Assembly (NCBI RefSeq): GCF_011762185.1
Contig: NZ_JAASQJ010000002.1
Location: forward strand, 372,001-436,000
Source of the DNA: Dyadobacter arcticus
GTDB lineage: Bacteria; Bacteroidota; Bacteroidia; Cytophagales; Spirosomataceae
DNA length: 64,000 nt
Reading direction: 5' to 3'
The translations under genes were made by a program, and so were the position numbers. Numbering within the stretch: the first letter of the stretch is position 1; each line of letters begins with the position of its first letter. This document shows, in pieces, positions 18,355 to 28,579 of this stretch. The notes under the pieces are model-generated. The model did no database searches, had not been told where the DNA came from, and saw only the letters and a program-made list of their open reading frames with translations.

Positions 18355-18926
18355 TATGCCTTTGCGTTTTTTAACAAATAACCCGGGATCAGGTAACCTG
18401 GTACGATTGCTATTCCATGAAGCAAGGTTTTGTATTCGTCGGTGAGGTAAATACTGGCCACTGCCGACACCATCAATAAAAATCCTCCCAATATAAGTGG
18501 CCGAAATTTCATGACCCAGCCTGAGATTAACGTGCCGCAGCCTGCTATCAGTAGCGTAAACGTGAATGGCACCCTGCCTTGCGATACATTGATAAAAACA
18601 GCCAGAATAAAGCACAACCCAAGTACAAGCCACATTTTATTGATGAAATAGGCGGTATATGTCTGCGTATTTTCTGCATTTCTTCTTTTGAAAAGAACCA
18701 GGGTAATTGCAATGCCGACAGTTCCAACAATTGGAAAGGGAATGAAGTGGTATTTAAAATTCGTCAGTAGCTGCAAAAGGAAAGACGCAAAACTAGCAGA
18801 CGAAACGAGCCAGCCCCAAAGCAAAAAGCCAAAACTATTTTCCCGGATACTATCCCTGCTTTTTGAGATCGTTTCAGCAATCAGGGAGAGGCTTTCTTCG
18901 GGCGTTAAAATTTTTCCTGTATCCAT
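18354..18926 (-). CDS. Four- to five-helix membrane protein, partner of the winged-helix regulator
   Basis: This 190-residue protein has a soluble N-terminus with EESLSLIAETISKSRDSI, then hydrophobic helices near 32-52, 58-78, 93-112, 118-137, 142-160 and 165-183. Bacteroidota commonly encode such a protein directly before a small winged-helix regulator. Here the stop of this gene and the start of the regulator share a base. It is the first gene of the module and carries operator 2 over its promoter. Molecular function unknown. Confidence 0.8.
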   Translation of the reverse strand: MDTGKILTPEESLSLIAETISKSRDSIRENSFGFLLWGWLVSSASFASFLLQLLTNFKYHFIPFPIVGTVGIAITLVLFKRRNAENTQTYTAYFINKMWLVLGLCFILAVFINVSQGRVPFTFTLLIAGCGTLISGWVMKFRPLILGGFLLMVSAVASIYLTDEYKTLLHGIAIVPGYLIPGYLLKNAKA

Positions 18927-18946
18927 TTGGGTGAATTTATATTGTA

Positions 18947-18983
18947 CAAATATACTAATTTGGTTTGTGTTGCAAACTGAATT
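18947..18983 (-). promoter_or_regulatory. Promoter plus operator 2 of the membrane-protein/regulator operon
   Basis: On the reverse strand TTTG (18973-18976) is followed after 18 bases by TATATTTG (18947-18954), a good Bacteroidota promoter. The palindrome AATTTGGTTTG-N5-CAAACTGAATT (18957-18983) covers the -33 element and spacer, so a bound repressor would block RNA polymerase. It lies 31 bases from the start codon, the same distance as operator 1 from its gene. Confidence 0.65.
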
Positions 18984-19075
18984 GCGTCTTTATTTAGAAA
19001 AGCGAAAAAGAAGGACTATTTTTCCTGTACGTTCTTCAACATACTCAATGGAAGGGCATTTATATCCGCTACTTT

Positions 19076-19745
19076 ATGAACATGACACTCCAGGAAGCAC
19101 TCACTCAACTAGAATTAATGGGAAACGAGAGAGTGCGCGCCCAAAATGCGAAGAGTGGTGCCGGTGACAATCAATTCGGTGTTTTGCTGGGCAAGATCCG
19201 GAAATTGGCAGAGAAGATAAAGGTCAACCACCCGCTGGCCCTGGAACTCTGGGATACCGACATCATTGATGCCCAGCTGCTTGCAACACTGATCATCAAG
19301 CCAAAAGAACTGTCAAAAGAAGAGCTGAACCGAATGGTGCGGTCTGTCAACTTTGTTGGCGTGTCGGACTGGCTGTACGCTTACGTGATAAAGGTATATC
19401 CGGAAAAAGAAGCGTTGCGGCAGGAATGGATGAATTCAGGGGATGTTATGGCTGCCCGTGCCGGATGGAGCCTGACCGGCGGACGAATTGCCCGCGAACC
19501 CGAAGGGCTTGACCTGCCAGCCATTCTTGACCGGCTCGAGTCCGAAATGCCGCATGCGGCGTCCGAAGTGCAATGGACAATGAATTCGGCACTGGCACAA
19601 ATCGGCATTTGCTTTCCCGAATACCGTGAGCGGGCCCTCAGCGTTGGCGAACGATTGGGAATATACCGCGACTATCCAGTTTCCAAAGGCTGCACCTCCC
19701 CTTTCGCACCGATCTGGATCAACGAAATGGTGAGCCGACAAGGGT

Positions 19746-19747
<2 letters not shown>
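19076..19747 (+). CDS. DNA alkylation repair protein (AlkD-like HEAT-repeat)
   Basis: This 223-residue all-helical protein matches the AlkD/AlkC-like alkyl-purine glycosylase family: NQFGVLLGKIRKLAEKIKVNHPLALELWDTDIIDAQLLATLI, then NFVGVSDWLYAYVI. The helices stack as HEAT-like pairs. AlkD enzymes excise bulky or cationic N3/N7-alkylpurines, although several family branches lack the catalytic Trp/Asp pair and bind DNA only. The second Met (19082) is an alternative start. It lies directly before katG, both being DNA or oxidant damage functions. A different AlkD-like gene is at 51596-52357. Confidence 0.82.
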
Positions 19748-22158
<2,411 letters not shown>

Positions 22159-22180
22159 TCAAAAATTATTAATTTAAAGA

Positions 22181-22213
22181 AATGGGCGTCCCGGAATTTC
22201 CGAGGCGCCCATT
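22181..22213 (+). terminator. Hairpin terminator after katG
   Basis: AATGGGCGTCCCGGAA (22181-22196) pairs with 22198-22213 with two mismatches and a one-base loop. The following T run is poor, so termination may be partial. Confidence 0.65.
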
Positions 22214-22301
22214 GTCTTATCTGTCAGTTCAATACACACCTGCCAGGGAATCGACTACACCACAATCATTGCAGCCAATTCATTGGAGCCACTATTTAAG
22301 A

Positions 22302-22348
22302 CTTTTTGTCAACAATACTTGACAAAAAGAAATGTTTACATATCTTTA
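22302..22348 (+). promoter_or_regulatory. Operator and promoter of the membrane-protein/XRE operon
   Basis: CTTTTTGTCAA (22302-22312) and TTGACAAAAAG (22319-22329) are a perfect 11-base inverted repeat with a 6-base spacer. The right arm starts with the TTG (22319-22321) of a promoter whose -7 box is TATCTTTA (22341-22348) after 19 bases. The start codon is 25 bases further on. The small XRE protein encoded by this operon is the obvious candidate to bind here and repress itself. Confidence 0.65.
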
Positions 22349-22372
22349 CATGGAACTAAACAACTGAACATC

Positions 22373-22768
22373 ATGGAACAGTCTAAGAAAATCGCAAACC
22401 AGCAATCTGTTATATTTGCCCTCATTTACGGAGCCACCTATCTGCCGGCAACATGGTTGTTAAAACATCATGTATTTAGCAAGCCTGTTTCGGCATTTAT
22501 CGCGATTGTGCCAATCATTACATTCTCCATTTTTATTTTTAAGTACATAAAAGCCATTTCGGTAATGGACGAAGTGAAGCAACGGGTACAATTGGAAGCC
22601 GTGGTTATTGGCTTTTCATTGACAGCAATGTTGGTAATGCTTTTGTTTTTGCTGGGGCTATGTGACATTTCGAATCCTGCCTGGTTTGGCTATGGGCATT
22701 TGGTGTGCTACTGCTGGGGCTTTTATTTTATTGGCTGGTTCGTTTCGAGAAAAAAGTATGGGGTATGA
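22373..22768 (+). CDS. Small four-helix membrane protein, partner of an XRE regulator
   Basis: The ATG at 22373 (MEQSKKIANQQSVIFALIY) follows the promoter. The upstream in-frame ATG lies before the operator and is not used. The 131 residues form four hydrophobic helices, with the basic loop DEVKQRVQLEA in the middle. The protein resembles the DUF2178-like membrane proteins that pair with small XRE regulators, but I cannot confirm the family. The stop overlaps the regulator start by four bases (ATGA). Confidence 0.8.
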   Translation: MEQSKKIANQQSVIFALIYGATYLPATWLLKHHVFSKPVSAFIAIVPIITFSIFIFKYIKAISVMDEVKQRVQLEAVVIGFSLTAMLVMLLFLLGLCDISNPAWFGYGHLVCYCWGFYFIGWFVSRKKYGV

Positions 22769-22971
22769 AAAACACGATAAAGATTGAACGTGCCAAGAAA
22801 AATTGGACACAAGCGGACCTTGCAAAACACATTGGGATTTCGAGACAGGGCTTAAATTCCATTGAAACCGGGAAATTTGTCCCATCCACTTTACTGGCTT
22901 TACGGATGGCGAAAGTTTTTGATACAACCGTCGAAGTTTTATTCCAATTGGATGATATAGATTTTATTTAA
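22765..22971 (+). CDS. Small XRE-family transcriptional regulator
   Basis: This 68-residue protein starts at the ATG (22765) overlapping the previous stop. It is a single lambda-repressor-like helix-turn-helix: WTQADLAKHIGISRQGLNSIETGKFVPSTLLALRMAKVF. It ends with the VLFQLDD tail typical of the small regulators that pair with short membrane proteins. It probably represses its own operon through the 22302-22329 palindrome. Confidence 0.92.
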   Translation: MKNTIKIERAKKNWTQADLAKHIGISRQGLNSIETGKFVPSTLLALRMAKVFDTTVEVLFQLDDIDFI

Positions 22972-22991
22972 TCATCCCGAAACTTAAATGT

Positions 22992-25061
22992 TCATGACGG
23001 CAATTCAACGAAGAATGTGGCACCGGAACCTTTTATTGACTCAAACCAGATGCGTCCCCCATGTGATTCGACAATTTGTTTACAAATCGAAAGACCAATA
23101 CCAAACGATTGCTCACCCGCCGTTCCGGATCTTTTGGCTTTGTTCAACGGTAGAAAAATCTGATCTTTTAGTTCCTCGGGAATCCCGATGCCATTGTCCC
23201 TGACCGACAACAGTACATGACCGTTTTGCGGCTTCAAATTGACCCAGATCGTACCTCCCGAAGGCGAAAATTTGATTGCATTACTGAGCAGGTTACTAAA
23301 CACCCGCCATATTTTTTCCCGGTCGACCGGCACCATCGCCGGCTCAAAATGATAGTCGAGCTTCTGATCCTTTTCCCTGGCTTTATAACTCAGCATATCA
23401 ATGCAGGATTGGACGATCTCTTCCAATGCGACGTTACTTTTGGTAATTTTATTGCGGTCGGGACTTGATTGAAGGATATGGCTGATAAGCCCATTCGCCA
23501 TTTCACCGGATTGCTGAATAGCATTGATAATTTCCAGCTGTTCATCAGACGGTATCTGTTCCCAAAAAACAAGGTGGGACGCTGAAATCATCGCGGCGAT
23601 TGGGTTTCGTAAATCGTGAGCGACAATCCTTAATACCGATTCATTTTCGATTTCTGCTTGCTCCAATGCATTGACCGTATCCTGCAAAACGATATTGCTC
23701 TGGGTAATAACGCGATTCAATTCTGTTACAGCCCGCAAATTCGCTGCGCTCTTTTTAGCGCTGCGCCAGATCAGGTAAACAATTATGCAAAGGGTAATTG
23801 AAATCAGTATTGCAAATTTTAGTATCAGGTTTTCGCGGGCATCCTTTTGAGTTGCCAGTTCTATTTCGTGTTCACGCTCAATCTGCTGAAGCAGCTGTCC
23901 GACATTACTTTTATGATCTGCATTTTTTGCCAGTTTGTTAGCCCGGTCAGTTTCAAGATTGGCAATAAAAAGCCTGCCTGCTTCTTCAAAGTTTCCTTGC
24001 CCAAATGAAATATAAGCCTGCAACTTTTGATATAGGCTGACTGTGGTAGAATCCGCTGCACCTGGCAAGGCTTTCAAAATAGACAGTTGCTTTTCTGCCT
24101 CTGAATATTGTTTTGAATCAATGTATATCCTTGTCAATATTTGGCGGGATTCCCGCTCCACGTCGATAGACCAATCAATTTCCACATCATGCTGAAGACA
24201 TTGTTTTAAAAGTCCTTCCGCGATCTTCGTTTCACCCTTTAACGCGTAGGCTTCTGCCTGGCTTTTTAAAATTACGATCCTGGCAAATTTTACATAATTC
24301 TTTTCACGGGGAAATTCAGGGGCATGTTTATTAATAAAATCCTTTGCTTGTTGGAAATAATGTAATGCAACGTCCGCCTTACTAAGAAGAAGATACGCGC
24401 TGCCAATATTTCTTAGGCTGCCCTGCTTTTCAATAAATTGTAATTGAAAATTCTCTGGTTCCTTGCATTGAGCCAATTCTTTTAGCTCGTGTTTCCAGTA
24501 TTCAATGGCCTGATAGTAATTTTCTTCTTTGTAGGAAATATTCGCGATTCTGCTGCTATACCTGGCACATTCACAAATTTCACCTAACCCCAGCAAAAAA
24601 GATTTGCCACTGTAATAGTTGCGATAGGCCTTGTAATATTCCTTTTGCTTAAATAAATCGTCCCCTTTCAAAAGCAGCGCCTTGGAATATTCGGTTGCAT
24701 ACAATTCACGGATACGGGGATTTGAAAACAATTGGAGTAGGCTATCTGTATAAGTCAGGGCATTCTGGGATAACGAAGGATCCCGGTGACTCAGCACTTT
24801 CATGAATTTATAATAGTCCATGCTATCGCCAATTGAATTTTTACCGTGCGTAGCAACCAGCGAATCGAATAGGAAGATAGATCGTTTAATACCGATTTTT
24901 CGGGCATCCCGGTCAATGCTATCAATCCATGCTTTTAACTGAATCGAATGATCTGATTTTAGGGACTCTTGACAACCTGTGAATCCCAAAAGCAAGAAAA
25001 AGCACAATGGAAGAATCTGATTGAATGTAGCATGTGATAAGTGGTAAAGGCACTTTTTCAT
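22992..25061 (-). CDS. TPR-containing membrane sensor histidine kinase
   Basis: This 689-residue protein begins with a signal or lipoprotein-type segment (LLLGFTGCQES, Cys about 30). About 350 residues of tetratricopeptide-like helices follow, for example KEENYYQAIEYWKHELKEL and KADVALHYFQQAKDF. A membrane helix lies at about 412-432 (FAILISITLCIIVYLIW). The DHp domain has His482 in VAHDLRNPIAAMI, and the ATPase domain has NLLSNAIKFSPSGG, VRDNGIGIPEE and FGIGLSICKQIVESHGG. The TPR part should be periplasmic and sense a protein or peptide. No response regulator is adjacent. Confidence 0.9.
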   Translation of the reverse strand: MKKCLYHLSHATFNQILPLCFFLLLGFTGCQESLKSDHSIQLKAWIDSIDRDARKIGIKRSIFLFDSLVATHGKNSIGDSMDYYKFMKVLSHRDPSLSQNALTYTDSLLQLFSNPRIRELYATEYSKALLLKGDDLFKQKEYYKAYRNYYSGKSFLLGLGEICECARYSSRIANISYKEENYYQAIEYWKHELKELAQCKEPENFQLQFIEKQGSLRNIGSAYLLLSKADVALHYFQQAKDFINKHAPEFPREKNYVKFARIVILKSQAEAYALKGETKIAEGLLKQCLQHDVEIDWSIDVERESRQILTRIYIDSKQYSEAEKQLSILKALPGAADSTTVSLYQKLQAYISFGQGNFEEAGRLFIANLETDRANKLAKNADHKSNVGQLLQQIEREHEIELATQKDARENLILKFAILISITLCIIVYLIWRSAKKSAANLRAVTELNRVITQSNIVLQDTVNALEQAEIENESVLRIVAHDLRNPIAAMISASHLVFWEQIPSDEQLEIINAIQQSGEMANGLISHILQSSPDRNKITKSNVALEEIVQSCIDMLSYKAREKDQKLDYHFEPAMVPVDREKIWRVFSNLLSNAIKFSPSGGTIWVNLKPQNGHVLLSVRDNGIGIPEELKDQIFLPLNKAKRSGTAGEQSFGIGLSICKQIVESHGGRIWFESIKGSGATFFVELPS

Positions 25062-25247
25062 CGTATAGTTACGTCATAAACCCCGGATCAGCTGCGGCTG
25101 GGGAAGTGGTAGATTACTTGGTAGCAAACCCGCTGTAAGCTACACACAAAGCATGAATGCCACACTTTCGGAAAATGTAGTATTGTTTCAGTTTTAAAAA
25201 ATAAGGGTTCAAGAGGCGCTGGGATCGAGTGCCAAAAGCAGCCATTT

Positions 25248-25316
25248 AAAAAAATTTGCAAAAAAATTTGCGTAGTTAAATGACTACATATATATTTGTA
25301 GCCAAATAACTACATA
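25248..25316 (+). promoter_or_regulatory. ArsR operon promoter flanked by repeated operators
   Basis: Two abutting AAAAAAATTTGC copies (25248-25271) precede the promoter. The promoter is TTTG (25267-25270), 20 bases, then TATATTTG (25291-25298), a perfect Bacteroidota match. GTAGTTAAATGACTACATA (25272-25290) and GTAGCCAAATAACTACATA (25298-25316) are near-copies, each with GTAG/CTAC ends, flanking the -7 box. The leader is only about 10 bases. Confidence 0.7.
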
Positions 25317-25640
25317 ATGAATTTAAGACGAGATGTATTTCAGGCCATAGCGGACCCAACAAGGAGAGCAATTCTTCTGCTGGTGGCTACACAAACCATG
25401 ACCGCAGGTGCTATTGCGGCCAACTTTGATACGGCGAGACCGACCGTTTCAAAACATTTATCGATACTCACCGAATGCGAATTGCTTGAACAACATCAAA
25501 ATGGAAGGGAAGTTTACTATCACATTAATGCAAAGAAAATGAGGGAAGTAGCAGACTTTATCGAGCCGTTCCGCAACATGTGGGATGACAGGTTTAACAA
25601 GTTGGAAGCAATTATGAAAAAGTATAAACCAGAAAAATGA
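25317..25640 (+). CDS. ArsR-family winged-helix repressor
   Basis: This 107-residue protein has the ArsR fold: [43 protein letters not shown], then a wing with [12 protein letters not shown]. It has no metal-binding cysteines in the recognition helix, so it belongs to the non-metal branch commonly paired with AHSA1/SRPBCC genes. It heads a tight four-gene operon, with 1 base to the next gene. Its short leader sits inside the repeated operators, so autorepression is likely. Confidence 0.93.
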   Translation: MNLRRDVFQAIADPTRRAILLLVATQTMTAGAIAANFDTARPTVSKHLSILTECELLEQHQNGREVYYHINAKKMREVADFIEPFRNMWDDRFNKLEAIMKKYKPEK

Positions 25641-25641
25641 T

Positions 25642-26124
25642 ATGGAAAGAAAAACGAAAGTCGCTGCTGAGGACGGTAAGCAGGAAATAATGATTACAAG
25701 GGAATTTGATTTACCATTGGAATTACTTTTCAAAGCATATGTTGAGCCAGAAATTGTGGCGCAATGGATGGGAACAAAAGTGCTGAAACTGGAAAATAGA
25801 AAACATGGCGCTTACCAGTTTGAAACATCAGATCCGCAAGGAAATGTGGTGTTTCGGGCAAATGGTGTACTACCCGAATTTATCCCTAACCAGAAAATCA
25901 CCCGGACATTTGAAATGGAAAATACACCCGCGTCGGCGGTCCGATTTCCCGTCCAACTTGAATACCTGGAATTTGAAAAATTGACCGACAATACCAGCAA
26001 ACTCACCATGCAAATTGTCTACAAATCGGTGGAACTTAGAGATCAAATGTTGAAAATGCCTTTTGCACAAGGTCTTAATATGGCGCACAACAGATTACAG
26101 GAAATTGTAAACAATTTAAAATAA
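25642..26124 (+). CDS. AHSA1/SRPBCC-domain protein
   Basis: This 160-residue protein has the AHSA1 start ITREFDLPLELLFKAYVEPEIVAQWMG followed by the Asn/Gly loop and beta-sheet with KITRTFEMEN. The C-terminal helix is MAHNRLQEIVNNL. It belongs to the activator-of-Hsp90-homologue SRPBCC group that typically sits next to an ArsR repressor. The ligand or activity is not known. It starts one base after the ArsR stop. Confidence 0.9.
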   Translation: MERKTKVAAEDGKQEIMITREFDLPLELLFKAYVEPEIVAQWMGTKVLKLENRKHGAYQFETSDPQGNVVFRANGVLPEFIPNQKITRTFEMENTPASAVRFPVQLEYLEFEKLTDNTSKLTMQIVYKSVELRDQMLKMPFAQGLNMAHNRLQEIVNNLK

Positions 26125-26131
26125 ACCAATC

Positions 26132-26518
26132 ATGACAAAGAGAAATAAGATCATTTACTGGATTGCAACCGTTTGGCTTGCCTTAGGAATGACATCAACC
26201 GGAATTGTGCAATTAATTAAAATGAAAGAAGAAGTAGATATGTTCACGAATTTGGGTTATCCCGCTTATCTGCTAATCATTTTGGGAATCTGGAAGATAC
26301 TTGGCGTGGTAGCAATACTTATTCCCAAATTTCCATTGGTTAAGGAATGGGCATATGCGGGATTCTTTTTTGCCATGTCAGGCGCCGTTTTCTCTCATAT
26401 TGCAGCAGGAGATGAATTAAAAGAACTTTTCGGTCCAATGTTATTAATCGTTCTTACGGTGGTATCCTGGTATTTCAGGCCGGAGGAAAGGAAGCTTTTA
26501 ACCGCAAAAAACCCATGA
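26132..26518 (+). CDS. DoxX-like family membrane protein
   Basis: The 128 residues form four hydrophobic helices. The sequence has NKIIYWIATVWLALGMTSTGI and the DoxX-like features MFTNLGYPAYLLIILGIWKILGVVAILIP and FAMSGAVFSHIAAGD. DoxX-like proteins occur in ArsR-AHSA1 operons in Bacteroidota; their role is unclear, with quinone or redox functions proposed for relatives. The stop overlaps the next gene by four bases. Confidence 0.88.
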   Translation: MTKRNKIIYWIATVWLALGMTSTGIVQLIKMKEEVDMFTNLGYPAYLLIILGIWKILGVVAILIPKFPLVKEWAYAGFFFAMSGAVFSHIAAGDELKELFGPMLLIVLTVVSWYFRPEERKLLTAKNP

Positions 26519-27093
26519 ACCCAAAAGTTGATTGGTACTTTAATAAAGCCGAAAAGTGGCAAAAAGAAATAGAACAATTGAGAACAATTATTCTTGATTG
26601 CGGGCTGATGGAGGAATTGAAGTGGGGATGCCCCTGCTACACATTTCAGAAGAATAATATTGTTTTGATTCACACTTTCAAAGAATATTGCGCGGTATTG
26701 TTTTTTAAAGGCGCTTTGTTGAATGATCCCAGCGGTATTCTGATCCAGCAAACAGAAAATGTGCAGGTAGCCCGTCAGATGCGGTTTACCAGTATTCAGG
26801 AAATCACTGATACGGAGGCTACGCTGAAAACATATGTTTTCGAATCCATCGAAGTGGAAAAAGCTGGTTTGAAAATGGAATTAAAAAAGACAACGGAATT
26901 CAAAATGTCCGAAGAATTCCAAATCAAACTGGACGAAAACGCTGCATTGAAAACCGCTTTTGAAGCATTAACACCAGGCCGCCAAAGAGGTTACCTTCTT
27001 CATTTCTCCCAACCGAAGCAAGCTAAAACCCGTGAGGCGAGGGTTGAGAAGAGTATCGAAAGGATATTGCAGGGTAAAGGCTTGGAAGATTGA
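26515..27093 (+). CDS. YdeI/DUF1801-family protein
   Basis: This 192-residue protein has an N-terminal DUF1801-like half (KVDWYFNKAEKWQKEIEQLR, ELKWGCPCYTF, VLIHTFKEYCAVLFFKGALL). The C-terminal part is typical of YdeI/OmpD-associated proteins, with AALKTAFEALTPGRQRGYLLHFSQPKQAKTREARVEK. The TPGRQRGY and RVEKSIERI motifs are diagnostic. The function is poorly known. It is the last gene of the ArsR operon and is followed by a hairpin. Confidence 0.9.
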   Translation: MNPKVDWYFNKAEKWQKEIEQLRTIILDCGLMEELKWGCPCYTFQKNNIVLIHTFKEYCAVLFFKGALLNDPSGILIQQTENVQVARQMRFTSIQEITDTEATLKTYVFESIEVEKAGLKMELKKTTEFKMSEEFQIKLDENAALKTAFEALTPGRQRGYLLHFSQPKQAKTREARVEKSIERILQGKGLED

Positions 27094-27104
27094 GGATTTC
27101 CTAG

Positions 27105-27131
27105 TTGGGCGTAGTCTAAGACTACGCTCAA
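27105..27131 (+). terminator. Hairpin after the ArsR operon
   Basis: TTGGGCGTAGTCT (27105-27117) pairs with AGACTACGCTCAA (27119-27131) with one mismatch. No T run follows, so it could be a processing or REP-like hairpin rather than a strong terminator. Confidence 0.5.
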
Positions 27132-27153
27132 CTTGCGACTAGGCTCAACTGAG

Positions 27154-27378
27154 CTATGCATTTTCTTCCATTTTTTCGAAACCTTCCCAAAGCACTTTTA
27201 AATCAAACAGCGCAGATTTTTCAACATTACCAACGGGAATATCCGAATGATACAGCGCCAGATCGTGAATCATTTTGAGCGACTGGGACAATTCCCGATA
27301 GCCATGACATTCAACGAGATACCAAAATTCTTCTTGTGAAGGCGTCAGCTGTTTGCTGACTTTGATACGTGACGTGTA
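27154..27378 (-). pseudogene. Start-less coding fragment of unknown family
   Basis: On the reverse strand a 74-codon open stretch ends at 27154. It reads like real protein (KQLTPSQEEFWYLVECHGY, IHDLALYHSDIP, FDLKVLWEGFEKMEE) but begins right after a TGA at 27379 and has no ATG, GTG or TTG at its head. The first ATG is in mid-sequence. It is either the truncated 3' end of a gene or a small gene with a non-standard start. I do not recognise the family. Confidence 0.45.
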
Positions 27379-27717
27379 TCAATCGCTGTGTTGACTGAAA
27401 GTGCATCCAAGTCAATATTTGGGCCATTCGGTGTTCGCATTGTAAATGGATTGAGGTGACGAAAAATGGAGAGGTCACTGCGAACTTCATTACAATGTTA
27501 CCATCACAATCCGGCCCCGGAACTTTCACCCGTATGCCCCTCCAAAGCCATTTTTGGCGGATTTTGTGATAATATAACATTTTACTTGTATTGAAATTCG
27601 CGTGGCAAATATAGGATTTTATTGGAAGTTGCAACAGGTACTTTGGAATTGATGGAATTAGAATATCAGTGAACTAACCTTTAATATTTACACCGCATTC
27701 GTAAAACTAAATCCAGT
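27379..27717. other. Gene-free stretch
   Basis: These 339 bases contain a reverse-strand open frame (27311-27634), but its composition (clusters of His, Gln and Arg) does not look like protein. I see no conserved gene, RNA or clear repeat. It includes the promoter region of the DUF4256 gene at 27718. Confidence 0.5.
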
Positions 27718-28284
27718 ATGAGCACCAGCAAAAAACAGCTATCGCCCGACCAAACTCAAGAGCTCCTCGAAAATCTGAAAATACGTTTTGAGAAAAACAA
27801 AGCCCGCCATAAAGGCATTGATTGGAACAAAGTACAGGCCAAACTGGAAGCCAACCCTGAAAAGCTTTGGACACTTGACGAAATGGAAGTGACTGGCGGT
27901 GAGCCGGATGTGGTAGGTCAGGACACAAAAACAGGCGAATACATCTTTTTTGATTGTTCGGCAGAAAGTCCGAAAGATCGGAGGAGCCTTTGTTACGATC
28001 GTGCTGCTTGGGAATCCAGAAAAGCAAACCGTCCGGAAAATACAGCTATGGACGTGGCCGCTGAGATGGGCATTGAGCTTTTGACCGAAGAAGAATATCA
28101 GCAGTTGCAAGAGCTTGGAAATTTCGATTTGAAAACGTCCAGTTGGTTGCTAACGCCTGCTAACGTCAGAAAATTGGGCGGCGCCATCTTTGGTGACCGC
28201 CGCTTCGACCGGGTTTTCATCTATCATAATGGCGCGGATTCTTACTACGCCGCCCGAGGATTTCGTGGCTCATTGCGGGTTTGA
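27718..28284 (+). CDS. DUF4256-family protein
   Basis: This 188-residue soluble protein matches DUF4256: ELLENLKIRFEKNKARHKGIDW, then KLWTLDEMEVTGGEPDVVG, IFFDCSAESPKDRRSLCYDR and AMDVAAEMGIELLTEEEY. It ends with GGAIFGDRRFDRVFIYHNGADSYYAARGFRG. Length and motifs fit the family closely, which is widespread and of unknown function. It is monocistronic, with a hairpin about 65 bases after the stop. Confidence 0.9.
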   Translation: MSTSKKQLSPDQTQELLENLKIRFEKNKARHKGIDWNKVQAKLEANPEKLWTLDEMEVTGGEPDVVGQDTKTGEYIFFDCSAESPKDRRSLCYDRAAWESRKANRPENTAMDVAAEMGIELLTEEEYQQLQELGNFDLKTSSWLLTPANVRKLGGAIFGDRRFDRVFIYHNGADSYYAARGFRGSLRV

Positions 28285-28350
28285 ATTCTAGTTAAATTCG
28301 AGATTGGGGCTCGTAATCACCGATTAATCAGTTCTTTAACAATATACCGG

Positions 28351-28382
28351 GCCCCTTTTTTGAATAAATCGAAAAAAGGGGC
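28351..28382. terminator. Symmetric hairpin downstream of DUF4256
   Basis: GCCCCTTTTTT (28351-28361) and AAAAAAGGGGC (28372-28382) form a perfect 11-base inverted repeat with a 10-base loop. The A/T half of the stem gives terminator-like character. It is followed by about 200 bases without a recognised gene, up to 28579. Confidence 0.55.
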
Positions 28383-28579
28383 TAATTGTATATCATTCGC
28401 TTCCCCTTCCCTACTCAACTATGCAAAAACTTTATTTACTCCAATACCCCCACGGGAAACGATACTTAACTAACGCCATTCACCTCGATTTTCGGCAATT
28501 ATCTTCCATAGCGAAGCCTGAGCACACTCAAAAACACTGAGACTCGTCAATCAATTAACTTTTCTTATCCGGATGGTTT

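Noticed and set aside
18361..18633. Long reverse frame extending the winged-helix regulator upstream
   Set aside because: It overlaps the membrane gene in another frame and has no domain. The winged-helix protein starts normally at 18354.
27311..27634. A 107-codon reverse frame upstream of the truncated fragment
   Set aside because: It is rich in His, Gln and Arg and has no domain pattern, and it is not in the same frame as the protein-like fragment 27154-27378, so it does not restore a full gene.
28421..28540. A 39-codon forward frame starting MQKLYLLQYPHGKRYL
   Set aside because: It is short, isolated, matches no family I know and is not conserved by any internal motif. It could be a real small protein, but nothing in the sequence supports it over chance.
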